The notes: generated by a model from the letters alone, not told the origin. Counted from the first letter of the stretch, positions 1 through 5,113 are shown. The stretch: DNA of 6,351 nt from Thermoplasmatota archaeon (GCA_022866015.1 JALHTX010000232.1:1-6351); one strand, 5' to 3'. Numbers and translations are program-made.

Positions 1-1
1 C

Positions 2-157
2 CGTGGTGAACTAGCTGTAGCAAGTTGCGAGAGACGTATTGAGTATCGTACTAGTGAATTTCGTGGCATGCTAGATCGTGTAAATGATAGTAAAAAGAAA
101 CAAAAAAATGTTAAAGATGAAGAGTCAAATGATCTTGATATTGATGATATTTGGTAG
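2..157 (+). CDS. 3' end of an unidentified gene with an acidic C-terminal tail
   Basis: The second forward frame is open from the left edge of the window to a TAG at 155-157, giving the last 51 residues of a protein whose start lies outside. The first half (RGELAVASCERRIEYRTSEF) is charged and probably helical. A Lys-rich stretch (DSKKKQKNVKDEE) follows, and the protein ends in a strongly acidic tail, DLDIDDIW. An acidic tail closed by an aromatic residue often serves as a protein-protein contact in replication or recombination proteins, but that is only an analogy. I do not recognise the family. The neighbouring integrase makes a mobile-element or host-junction gene equally possible. The other two forward frames are interrupted by stops, and a T-rich stop signal follows directly, which supports a true gene end. 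Confidence 0.6.
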   Translation, partial: RGELAVASCERRIEYRTSEFRGMLDRVNDSKKKQKNVKDEESNDLDIDDIW

Positions 158-170
158 TTTAAATACTAAA

Positions 171-185
171 ACATTTTTTTCTCCT
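171..185 (+). terminator. T-rich transcription stop after the partial gene
   Basis: A run of seven T (174-180) followed by CTCCTT lies 16 bases after the TAG of the partial gene. Archaeal RNA polymerase stops at such U-rich tracts without needing a stable hairpin. Assignment rests on position and base run only. Confidence 0.4.
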
Positions 186-295
186 TATTATGAATAGGAA
201 TATTTATAAAAGATCTTTATCCAGATAAATCTGTTTATAAACATGCCCTACCTCCAACAAAGTATATAAAGTGCAAATATTCCTCTAATAATAAG
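184..295. repeat. Long imperfect inverted repeat flanking the integrase promoter
   Basis: The left arm at 184-205 is CTTATTAT, four spacer bases, then AGGAATATTT. The right arm at 275-295 is AAATATTCCT, three spacer bases, then ATAATAAG. The two blocks pair perfectly over 10 and 8 bases and differ only in the short spacer. The arms are about 70 bp apart and enclose the TATA box, and the right arm ends at the base before the integrase ATG. Inside lie further dyads: AAAGATCTTT, CAGATaaATCTG (222-233) and two TTTATAAA boxes 31 bp apart (203-210, 234-241). This could be a recombinase arm-site or attachment region, or an operator for autoregulation of the integrase. Confidence 0.6.
261..295 (+). 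promoter_or_regulatory. TATA-box promoter for a leaderless integrase mRNA
   Basis: A TATATAAA box (263-270), preceded by a purine-rich CAAAG that could act as a BRE, lies about 26 bases before the ATG at 296. Archaeal transcription starts about 25 bases after the box, which puts the start at or next to the ATG. No Shine-Dalgarno sequence is present just before the ATG, consistent with leaderless translation. Confidence 0.55.
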
Positions 296-1432
296 ATGAA
301 AACTAATATCTATAAGGAGAAACAACGTTTCACTCAACAACGGAAAGATTCACTTAAAAAATATGGTAGAGACAAAGTTTTAGAGCAATATCAAACTGAA
401 ATAAATAATGGTAAGGGTAATTATCTCAAACGACAAGATTACACAATAATTTCCAATATGACAATGAACATAGACAAACCATTCAAAGAAATTACATCCA
501 ATGATTTACTTGATTACTTCAGTAAAATGGAGAATGGTGTAATCCTTAACTATCACAGAAAACGATATTCACCTTATACAATAGAGCAACACAAAGTACA
601 AATCTGTAAATTTTTTAAGTGGCTTTGTCAATGGGAATCTTGGCAACCACTACCTGAAGTAATACGAAAAATCAACATCAACCTCAGTCGTGCATACAAG
701 TTCAAGGATTTATCAGAAATCCCAAGTATCGATGATATTGAAAAACTCATTGAAACATGTGAACAAAGTAAAAATCCATTTCTCGTCATTCGTGATAAAG
801 CATTAATTAGTACGTTCTACTCAGGTGGTCGTCTTGAAGAAATTTATAATCTAAAAGTCAGTGATGTAATCAATCAGAATGGTAATATTCTCCTTACCTT
901 GGATGGTAAAACTGGTCGTCGTACAGTTTGTATAAATAGATACTCTTGTTATTTAAAAAAATATTTTTCTATTCACCCGCAAAACAACAATCCGAACTCT
1001 CCATTATGGTTGAACCAGTATGGTAAAGAATTGAAATATACTGCAATACGTGGTCGCTTTGTTCTTCTCCACAAAAGTTCTGGATTGAAACATTTTTCGC
1101 CACATGATTTGAGACATAGAAGAGCAACAGACCTAGTTGAGATGGGTCTTAGTGAATCTGAACAACGATTATTGATGGGATGGTCTAATAGTTCAAAAAC
1201 TCCATCTAAGTACACACATCTTTCAGGAGTAAAAGTTCTAAATAAACTAATACAGCTTGAAAGTGATGTCCTCGATGATGAAGTTGATATTGAATATAAA
1301 GTAGAACAGCGACTTGCGGAAGAAAAGGAAAAAATGCAGGATGAAATACTTAGAAATCTTATCAATGAGTTAAAAAATCCTCAACATCATATTATTCAAA
1401 ATTTTTTATATGAACAATCAGAGAAGTCTTGA
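296..1432 (+). CDS. Tyrosine recombinase / phage-type integrase
   Basis: This is a site-specific DNA recombinase (378 aa) of the tyrosine integrase family, which joins an element to the chromosome and excises it through a covalent 3'-phosphotyrosine intermediate. The N-terminal core-binding helical domain spans about residues 40-125 (ITSNDLLDYF, YTIEQHKVQICKFFKWL). The catalytic domain spans about 140-315. It contains Arg179 in SGGRLEEIYNL, the beta-hairpin Lys205 in LDGKTGRR, His270 and Arg273 in SPHDLRHRRAT, Trp296 in LMGWS where many relatives have His, and the nucleophile Tyr306 in KYTHLS. All catalytic positions are therefore filled and the enzyme could be active. Residues about 322-360 form a charged, probably coiled-coil tail (DVLDDEVDIEYKVEQRLAEEKEKM). 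The ATG at 296 is chosen because a TATA box lies 26 bases upstream. The gene stands beside a regulator-helicase pair, as in integrated plasmids and viruses. The target site is unknown. Confidence 0.93.
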   Translation: MKTNIYKEKQRFTQQRKDSLKKYGRDKVLEQYQTEINNGKGNYLKRQDYTIISNMTMNIDKPFKEITSNDLLDYFSKMENGVILNYHRKRYSPYTIEQHKVQICKFFKWLCQWESWQPLPEVIRKININLSRAYKFKDLSEIPSIDDIEKLIETCEQSKNPFLVIRDKALISTFYSGGRLEEIYNLKVSDVINQNGNILLTLDGKTGRRTVCINRYSCYLKKYFSIHPQNNNPNSPLWLNQYGKELKYTAIRGRFVLLHKSSGLKHFSPHDLRHRRATDLVEMGLSESEQRLLMGWSNSSKTPSKYTHLSGVKVLNKLIQLESDVLDDEVDIEYKVEQRLAEEKEKMQDEILRNLINELKNPQHHIIQNFLYEQSEKS

Positions 1433-1438
1433 TCGCCC

Positions 1439-1453
1439 TATTTTATTTTTATT
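1439..1453 (+). terminator. T-rich transcription stop after the integrase
   Basis: The tract TATTTTATTTTTATT begins seven bases after the integrase TGA, and a second T5 run follows at about 1463. This matches the U-rich stop signals of archaeal genes. No strong hairpin precedes it. Confidence 0.45.
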
Positions 1454-1599
1454 CCTGATTTGTTTTTAAATGATTTAACAATAATTAACATAATTTAATG
1501 GGATTATTGTAACATCGTCATTAAAATTGATTTTGTCAGCATTTACAAGAAGATATCATTGGATTTTTTATAACTTATCATTATTTAATTTTCGTTTTC

Positions 1600-1650
1600 A
1601 AATCAAATGTTACATCTTTTGTACATGTTTAAATCAATGTTTTTGATTTA
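1600..1650. repeat. AAATCAA direct repeats plus an 8-bp inverted repeat
   Basis: AAATCAA followed by ATGTT occurs at 1600-1610, and AAATCAA followed by TGTTT at 1631-1642, with 31 bp (about three helical turns) between their starts. The second copy forms the left arm of a perfect inverted repeat, TAAATCAA (1630-1637), 5-base spacer, TTGATTTA (1643-1650). A further TTGATTT lies at 1527-1533. The helical phasing suggests binding sites for a dimeric protein. Confidence 0.5.
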
Positions 1651-1764
1651 TAAAAATTAAAATTTTAGGTTATAATATATAATTTACAATATACACTTAT
1701 ATTATTTAATATAAATATCAATCTTAAATGTTTAAAAAGATTTATATACTATATTTATATATGT

Positions 1765-1785
1765 TATAACATTTGTTATATAAAA
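1765..1785. promoter_or_regulatory. Perfect 16-bp dyad overlapping a TATA box before the AbrB-type gene
   Basis: TATAACA, two T bases, then TGTTATA (1765-1780) form a perfect inverted repeat. The right arm runs into TTATATAAAA (1776-1785), a good TATA box about 20 bases before the GTG at 1799. A dimeric protein bound here would block the TATA-binding protein. Autorepression by the AbrB-type product is the natural hypothesis. AT-rich dyads also arise by chance, so this is moderate evidence. Confidence 0.45.
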
Positions 1786-1795
1786 AAATAAATAA

Positions 1796-1802
1796 GAGGT
1801 GA
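1796..1802 (+). promoter_or_regulatory. Strong Shine-Dalgarno that conflicts with the GTG start
   Basis: GAGGTGA (1796-1802) matches the anti-Shine-Dalgarno end of 16S rRNA over seven bases. It contains the only conventional start codon of the AbrB-type gene (GTG, 1799-1801) and sits five bases before an in-frame ATT (1808-1810). It therefore either serves an AUU start or is used with a leaderless GTG start. Confidence 0.5.
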
Positions 1803-1972
1803 ATAAAATTCCATCAAGAAGTATTAGAAAAATAGTACAAATAGGAAATGCGAGGGGAGTGATTCTACCAGCACATTGGCTAGATTATTTTGGTTTAGAC
1901 CGTGGAGATGAAATAGAAGTTATTACAAATGGAAATGTAACAATAACTCCAATAAAAAAAAGAAATAAATAA
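1799..1972 (+). CDS. SpoVT/AbrB-type swapped-hairpin DNA-binding protein
   Basis: This small protein (57 codons from GTG 1799, 54 from ATT 1808) covers a single AbrB-like domain. Residues 8-54 read RSIRKIVQIGNARGV, then ILPAHWLDYFGLDRGDEIE, then VTITPIKK. This is the family pattern: a first beta strand, a Gly/Arg turn, an LPxxWL helix, an L-x-x-GDE turn and a final strand ending in lysines. Such proteins dimerise by swapping hairpins and bind AT-rich DNA as transition-state regulators or antitoxins. The stop codon is one base before the GTG of the helicase gene, so the two are probably translated together. No toxin gene is adjacent, so a regulator of the replication unit fits better than an antitoxin. 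The start codon is ambiguous because no ATG exists and a strong Shine-Dalgarno favours ATT. The 16-bp dyad just upstream is a candidate autoregulatory site. Confidence 0.82.
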   Translation: MNKIPSRSIRKIVQIGNARGVILPAHWLDYFGLDRGDEIEVITNGNVTITPIKKRNK

Positions 1973-1973
1973 A

Positions 1974-3377
1974 GTGTTGCTAATGGATAAAGAAGGTTTA
2001 CTGGAAAAATACAAAGTTATTAAAAGAACAGATTCTGGAACAATATCTATCAATTGCCCAAAATTAGCTGAACTAATAATGAAGGAGTACAACTATAATT
2101 TTATGACAGTTAATGATACCAAAGAAATATATTATTATGGTGAAAAACTCTATAGACCAGATGGAGAATCCTTGATTAAAAACCTAGTTGAATCCTATCT
2201 TGTTGATTTATCTACAGAACATAGAAAAAATGAGGTAGTTGGATATATCCGTGACCATTGTTTTGTTACAAGGGATATTTTTGACCCATCATTAGATTTA
2301 ATAAATATGGAAAATGGGATATACGATATAGCTGAGGAGATATTGAAACCTCATTCACCATTAGCACTATTTATTAATAAAATACCAATAAAATATAATC
2401 CAGATGCAAATTGTCCAAAAATTAAGAAATTTCTATCCCAAGTTGTTTATGAAAAAGATATACCAACATTACAAGAGTTTTTTGGATACTGTTTGTATAG
2501 AAGATATCATATTCATAAAGCAGTAATGCTAGTCGGTGGAGGTAAAAATGGTAAAAGTACTTTATTGAGATTATTAATTAAATTCCTTGGTGAAGAAAAT
2601 GTTTCTAATAAAGAATTACAAAGTTTAATTTACAACAGATTCTCACTAGCTAGTTTATTCGGAAAATATGCAAATATTGCATCAGATATATCAGATAAAT
2701 CGTTAAAAATAACTGGTGTTTTTAAAATGATAACTGGTGAAGATAGAGTAGAAACTGAAAAGAAATTCAAGGATAGTTTTGGATTTACAAACTATGCAAA
2801 GTTGATATTTTCAGCCAATAAAGTTCCTATGGCGGAAGATGAGAGTTATGCATATTATAGGAGATGGATATTGATTAGTTTTCCAAATACTTTTGAAGTT
2901 AAAAAGTGTAATCCAAACTTACTAGATGAAATTGCCACTGAGGATGAGATGAGTGGTCTTTTCAATTGGGCTATTGAAGGATTAAAACGGTTGTTAAAAA
3001 ATGGTAATTTTAGTAGTACAAAATCTATTGAGGAAATAATGGAACAATATAAAATTATGAGTAATCCAATTTATCAATATTGTAATGATTTTCTAACTAA
3101 TAATCCTGAAGGATATATTTTAAAAAGTGAACTTTGGGAACATTATGTTAAATGGTGTAAAAGTAAAAAATTACCAATAATCCCAAAAAACATCCTCACC
3201 CAAAAATTAAGTGAACAACTACCAGAAATGAGAATAGGTAAAAGAGGCCAAAAAGGAAAACAAAAACCTTGTTATATCAATATTTCTTGGAATAAAGAAA
3301 AACAACCAAATATAACAATACAACTTAATAGATTTGAAAACAACCAAGATGCCTGTTCAACAGAACAGAATTCGTAA
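1974..3377 (+). CDS. D5-like superfamily 3 replicative helicase without a primase domain
   Basis: This 467-aa protein matches the C-terminal part of phage/plasmid P4-type primase-helicases, which unwind DNA as hexamers at the origin of a mobile replicon. Residues about 60-180 resemble the D5 N-terminal region (DLINMENGIYDI, KIPIKYNPDANCPKI, LQEFFGYCLYRR). The ATPase follows: Walker A GGGKNGKST (188-196), Walker B region YANIASDIS (Asp238), motif C KLIFSANKVP (Asn282) and the YYRRW arginines (296-297). A winged-helix-like tail covers about 366-440 (GYILKSELWEHYVKWCK). The full-length relatives carry an archaeo-eukaryotic primase domain in front. Here the N-terminus is too short for it, and the preceding gene is the AbrB-type regulator. 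GTG 1974 lies one base after that gene's stop. ATG 1983 is an equally plausible start, with no clear Shine-Dalgarno for either. Together with the integrase it points to an integrated element. Confidence 0.9.
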   Translation: MLLMDKEGLLEKYKVIKRTDSGTISINCPKLAELIMKEYNYNFMTVNDTKEIYYYGEKLYRPDGESLIKNLVESYLVDLSTEHRKNEVVGYIRDHCFVTRDIFDPSLDLINMENGIYDIAEEILKPHSPLALFINKIPIKYNPDANCPKIKKFLSQVVYEKDIPTLQEFFGYCLYRRYHIHKAVMLVGGGKNGKSTLLRLLIKFLGEENVSNKELQSLIYNRFSLASLFGKYANIASDISDKSLKITGVFKMITGEDRVETEKKFKDSFGFTNYAKLIFSANKVPMAEDESYAYYRRWILISFPNTFEVKKCNPNLLDEIATEDEMSGLFNWAIEGLKRLLKNGNFSSTKSIEEIMEQYKIMSNPIYQYCNDFLTNNPEGYILKSELWEHYVKWCKSKKLPIIPKNILTQKLSEQLPEMRIGKRGQKGKQKPCYINISWNKEKQPNITIQLNRFENNQDACSTEQNS

Positions 3378-3378
3378 T

Positions 3379-3510
3379 GGTATCTGGGTATCATGGGTTA
3401 AATTGGTATTTAAAGTAACAATAAAATGAATAATATTTAACTTAAAATAGAAAACAACCCATGTAACTGAGATATCTTCATCATTTTATTACTGTTAAAA
3501 ATGGTATCTC
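3379..3510. repeat. Interleaved inverted repeats after the helicase gene
   Basis: CATGGGTT (3392-3399) pairs with AACCCATG (3456-3463). AATAAAATGA (3420-3429) pairs with TCATTTTATT (3481-3490), and the adjoining TAACA/TGTTA extends it across a 2-base insertion. GAGATATC (3469-3476) pairs with GGTATCTC (3503-3510) with one G-U. GGTATCT also occurs as a direct repeat at 3379-3385 and 3504-3510. The arms cross rather than nest, so an RNA copy could form a pseudoknot or switch between folds. A decayed element end is the alternative. Confidence 0.45.
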
Positions 3511-3639
3511 GATTGATAAAAATATAGTTTTGTACTTTTTAATTCTAATATAAAATTATTCTTAAACATTTAACAAAGTAATTACATTATTATTTTCTAC
3601 TCTACTATTGGCTACATTTAAGATGGTGATTATATATCT

Positions 3640-3685
3640 AAGCCAGTGGTCTAGTGGTTATCAGCAAATGCTTTTCTCGCAGACT
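3640..3685 (+). pseudogene. Degenerate tRNA-Glu-like 5' half
   Basis: Positions 3643-3663 (CCAGTGGTCTAGTGGTTATCA) closely resemble the end of the acceptor strand, the U8 position, D-stem and D-loop (AGTGGTT) of tRNA-Glu/Asp-type genes. TTCTCGC (3674-3680) would then be an anticodon loop with CTC (3676-3678), a Glu anticodon. The D-stem and anticodon stem pair poorly, and no T-arm (GGTTCRAATCC) or matching 3' acceptor strand occurs in the next 150 bases, so this is not a working tRNA. tRNA genes are the usual targets of tyrosine integrases, so a half-tRNA near an integrase could mark an old integration junction. Chance similarity remains possible. Confidence 0.4.
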
Positions 3686-3735
3686 TTCTACGAAATGCAC
3701 TCTGTCATAAGTTTTTGGAGAAGACCTCTTTCTTT

Positions 3736-3803
3736 TTTAACAATTTGTTGTTTTTATACATTTTATTTTTAATTTTGTTGCATATATTTTCCATAAGATT
3801 TAA
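3736..3803 (+). repeat. 68-bp repeat, copy 1, upstream of the caspase-like gene
   Basis: This block aligns without gaps to 5114-5181, with about 60 of 68 positions identical by eye: two perfect 24-bp blocks (3736-3759, 3766-3789) and a 10-bp block TAAGATTTAA (3794-3803). It contains the palindrome AACAAtTTGTT (3739-3749), two TTGTTG motifs 30 bp apart, and TATA-like TTTTTATAC and CATATATTT. It ends about 45 bases before the ATG. It probably holds the promoter and an operator. Confidence 0.8.
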
Positions 3804-3836
3804 GTTTGACTTGTATATACTATTTTTATATTTGTT

Positions 3837-3841
3837 GGGGG
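3837..3841 (+). promoter_or_regulatory. Shine-Dalgarno of the caspase-like gene
   Basis: GGGGG lies seven bases before the ATG at 3849, a normal spacing, and decides the start. The FG-GAP gene downstream uses the same GGGGGAA form. Confidence 0.65.
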
Positions 3842-3848
3842 AAAAATT

Positions 3849-4790
3849 ATGAGGAAAATAAAATTTGCAATAATACTTACAACTTTTTTATTAATATCAA
3901 CACCAATGATAAATTATATACAAGGAAAAACGATCCAAAATACAATAATAAATTCAACATCAGAAAATGAAATAAAATACTATGCAGTTATTTCAGGTTG
4001 CCAAAGATATAAAAATTCCTCTTATAATAGGCTAGAATTAATAGATTCTTCAAAAATGCTATATGATGCACTATTATCTTGTAAAAATTGGAATGTATCA
4101 AATATAATTTTACTGCTAAATGAAAATGCTACAGCACAAAACATTTCAAATGCTTTAGTTGAAATATCTGAACGTGTTGGACCTAACGATGTTTTTTTAT
4201 TTTCATGGGCTGGTCATGGGACCATTCTAACAGATGCAGATGGTGATGAAAAAGAATTTGATCCCGAAGATAAATATGATGAGGCTATCTGCCCTTATGA
4301 TTATAATGAATATGATCAGGTTAATCAAACATATAATAAAGGTTTAAGGGATGATGAGTTAAATTATTATTTTTCTAAAATAAACTGCAAAGGGATGTTT
4401 CTTATTTTTGAATCGTGTTTTAGTGGTGGACTTGTCAGTAAAGAATCTTTAAAGGATAAATTTCTTAATAGTTTTAAAAAGGATTTTGAAAAAATAAATT
4501 CATCTGATGTTGATGCAGAAAATCGGGTAGTGCTTATGTCGACACCTGATAATAAATTAGGATATGGTGCAAGACTTTATCCATTTGTTGTATCATTAAC
4601 TTATTCTTTAGCATTTTCTATAAATTTTTTAAATTCTCAAATTCCTGAAGAAAAAGAAAATCTTTCTTACTTTAATATATATAATGATGGTTTTGTATCA
4701 GCAGAAGAACTATTTAATCCTACAAAATCAATGTATAAATTTCAATCATTATCATTTTCACTTGGAATGTTATATTACATTCGGGTTTAG
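3849..4790 (+). CDS. Secreted caspase/metacaspase-like cysteine protease, C-terminus probably disrupted
   Basis: This 313-aa protein belongs to the caspase (C14) fold. A signal peptide (residues 1 to about 26: Lys-rich start, hydrophobic IILTTFLLIS) suggests export, so it would act outside the membrane. The p20-like domain runs from about 44 (YYAVISGCQRY) to 200. It contains the catalytic His123 in SWAGHGT and Cys190 in FESCFSGG, and an acidic stretch DADGDEKEFDPEDKYDEAICPYDY (129-152) resembling the substrate pocket of metacaspases that cut after Arg/Lys. A smaller p10-like part follows (RVVLMSTPDN, then NDGFVSAEELF at about 279-289). The frame ends at TAG 4788-4790, just after SFSLGMLYYIRV. 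The same frame reopens at once and carries a plausible lost tail to 5021. The catalytic residues are intact, so activity of the shortened product is possible. ATG 3849 is chosen for the GGGGG seven bases before it. Substrate and role are unknown. Confidence 0.87.
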   Translation: MRKIKFAIILTTFLLISTPMINYIQGKTIQNTIINSTSENEIKYYAVISGCQRYKNSSYNRLELIDSSKMLYDALLSCKNWNVSNIILLLNENATAQNISNALVEISERVGPNDVFLFSWAGHGTILTDADGDEKEFDPEDKYDEAICPYDYNEYDQVNQTYNKGLRDDELNYYFSKINCKGMFLIFESCFSGGLVSKESLKDKFLNSFKKDFEKINSSDVDAENRVVLMSTPDNKLGYGARLYPFVVSLTYSLAFSINFLNSQIPEEKENLSYFNIYNDGFVSAEELFNPTKSMYKFQSLSFSLGMLYYIRV

Positions 4791-4796
4791 GTGTAA

Positions 4797-5021
4797 ATGT
4801 TGGGAATACTGTGGGAACAAAGGTTCCTGCGTCTACAAAAGGTGTGGTTTCAAAGTCAATATAAAACTTTAATCTCGAAGCTTGTAGGATTATTATTCTC
4901 ACCATTAATTATATTAGCATTAATAACAATGATTGTAAAAAATCCAGACATAAAAATATTAAAAAATAAAGCAAACATGAGAGATGATTATACTGGAGAA
5001 TTACCAATTATAGAAGTATAA
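4797..5021 (+). pseudogene. In-frame detached tail of the caspase-like gene
   Basis: After the TAG (4788-4790) and a TAA (4794-4796) the caspase reading frame is open again to TAA 5019-5021. From about 4863 it encodes a good membrane-spanning segment (LVGLLFSPLIILALITMIV) and then an acidic hydrophilic end (MRDDYTGELPIIEV). The first codons (4797 to about 4860) look unlike a natural protein, and the DNA there is more G+C-rich (about 40 % by hand count) than the gene around it. I have a memory, which I could not check, of archaeal caspase-like proteins ending in a DxYxGEL-type motif. The simplest reading is that a short insertion or several small mutations cut the gene and this is its former C-terminus. 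A separate 74-aa membrane protein starting at ATG 4797 is possible, but it has no Shine-Dalgarno. Confidence 0.5.
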
Positions 5022-5032
5022 AAAAAAGTTGC

Positions 5033-5048
5033 TTTTATTTTTTCCTTT
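5033..5048 (+). terminator. T-rich transcription stop after the caspase region
   Basis: TTTTATTTTTTCCTTT follows the stop at 5021 by 11 bases. An A7 run just before it could pair weakly with the T-run. Its position after the detached tail, rather than after the TAG at 4790, supports the tail being the original end of the gene. Confidence 0.5.
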
Positions 5049-5113
5049 ATCTTATAATTTAATTTTTTATTTAGGAAATTTAGATCTGTATAAAACAATT
5101 CTTAAGAATCGTA

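Larger units (their letters stand above)
1433..1798. other. AT-rich gap with repeated motifs, possible origin or control region
   Basis: This 366-bp stretch holds no convincing gene on either strand. It is extremely AT-rich and carries four AAATCAA or TTGATTT motifs (1527-1533, 1600-1606, 1631-1637, 1643-1649), TATA-like tracts at 1741-1763 and 1776-1785, and a 16-bp dyad at 1765-1780. Its position immediately before a regulator and a replicative helicase suits a replication origin or an operon control region, but no initiator gene is seen, so the origin role is inference. Confidence 0.4.
3378..3848. other. 471-bp gap without a convincing gene
   Basis: This segment separates the helicase from the caspase-like gene. 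In order it holds interleaved inverted repeats (3379-3510), a weak T-rich stop (3536-3540), a very AT-rich stretch, a tRNA-like 5' half (3640-3685), a short dyad with a T6 run (about 3721-3738), the first copy of a 68-bp repeat (3736-3803) and a Shine-Dalgarno at 3837-3841. A 49-codon ORF from ATG 3623 crosses the tRNA-like sequence and the repeat and has no ribosome binding site. I do not call it. Confidence 0.5.

Noticed and set aside
973..1365. 130-codon reverse-strand ORF inside the integrase
   Set aside because: It is opposite well-conserved integrase catalytic motifs, its peptide is Ser/Cys/Arg-rich without domains, and it has no promoter or ribosome binding site. It is a coding shadow.
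1799..3377. Toxin-antitoxin pair with the AbrB-type protein as antitoxin
   Set aside because: The downstream partner is a 467-residue helicase with intact ATPase motifs, not a small toxin, and no other small gene is adjacent.
3640..3740. Functional intron-containing tRNA gene
   Set aside because: No T-arm consensus or complementary acceptor strand follows within about 150 bases, and the D-stem and anticodon stem have mismatches.
3623..3772. A 49-codon ORF (MVIIYLSQWSSGYQQ...) whose frame is open from about 3566
   Set aside because: It has no Shine-Dalgarno, runs through the tRNA-like segment and into the 68-bp repeat, and its peptide has no recognisable domain. The equivalent reading is not kept in the second repeat copy.
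4788..4796. Read-through of TAG as pyrrolysine joining the caspase to its tail
   Set aside because: A TAA follows two codons later in the same frame (TAG GTG TAA), so suppression of TAG alone cannot join the parts.
4684..4905. Short ORFs over the caspase end on both strands (forward Cys-rich YCGNKGSCVYKRCG; reverse FVPTVFPTFTP)
   Set aside because: Most of each overlaps the caspase coding sequence in another frame, and neither has a ribosome binding site. They are mentioned only as clues to the inserted patch.
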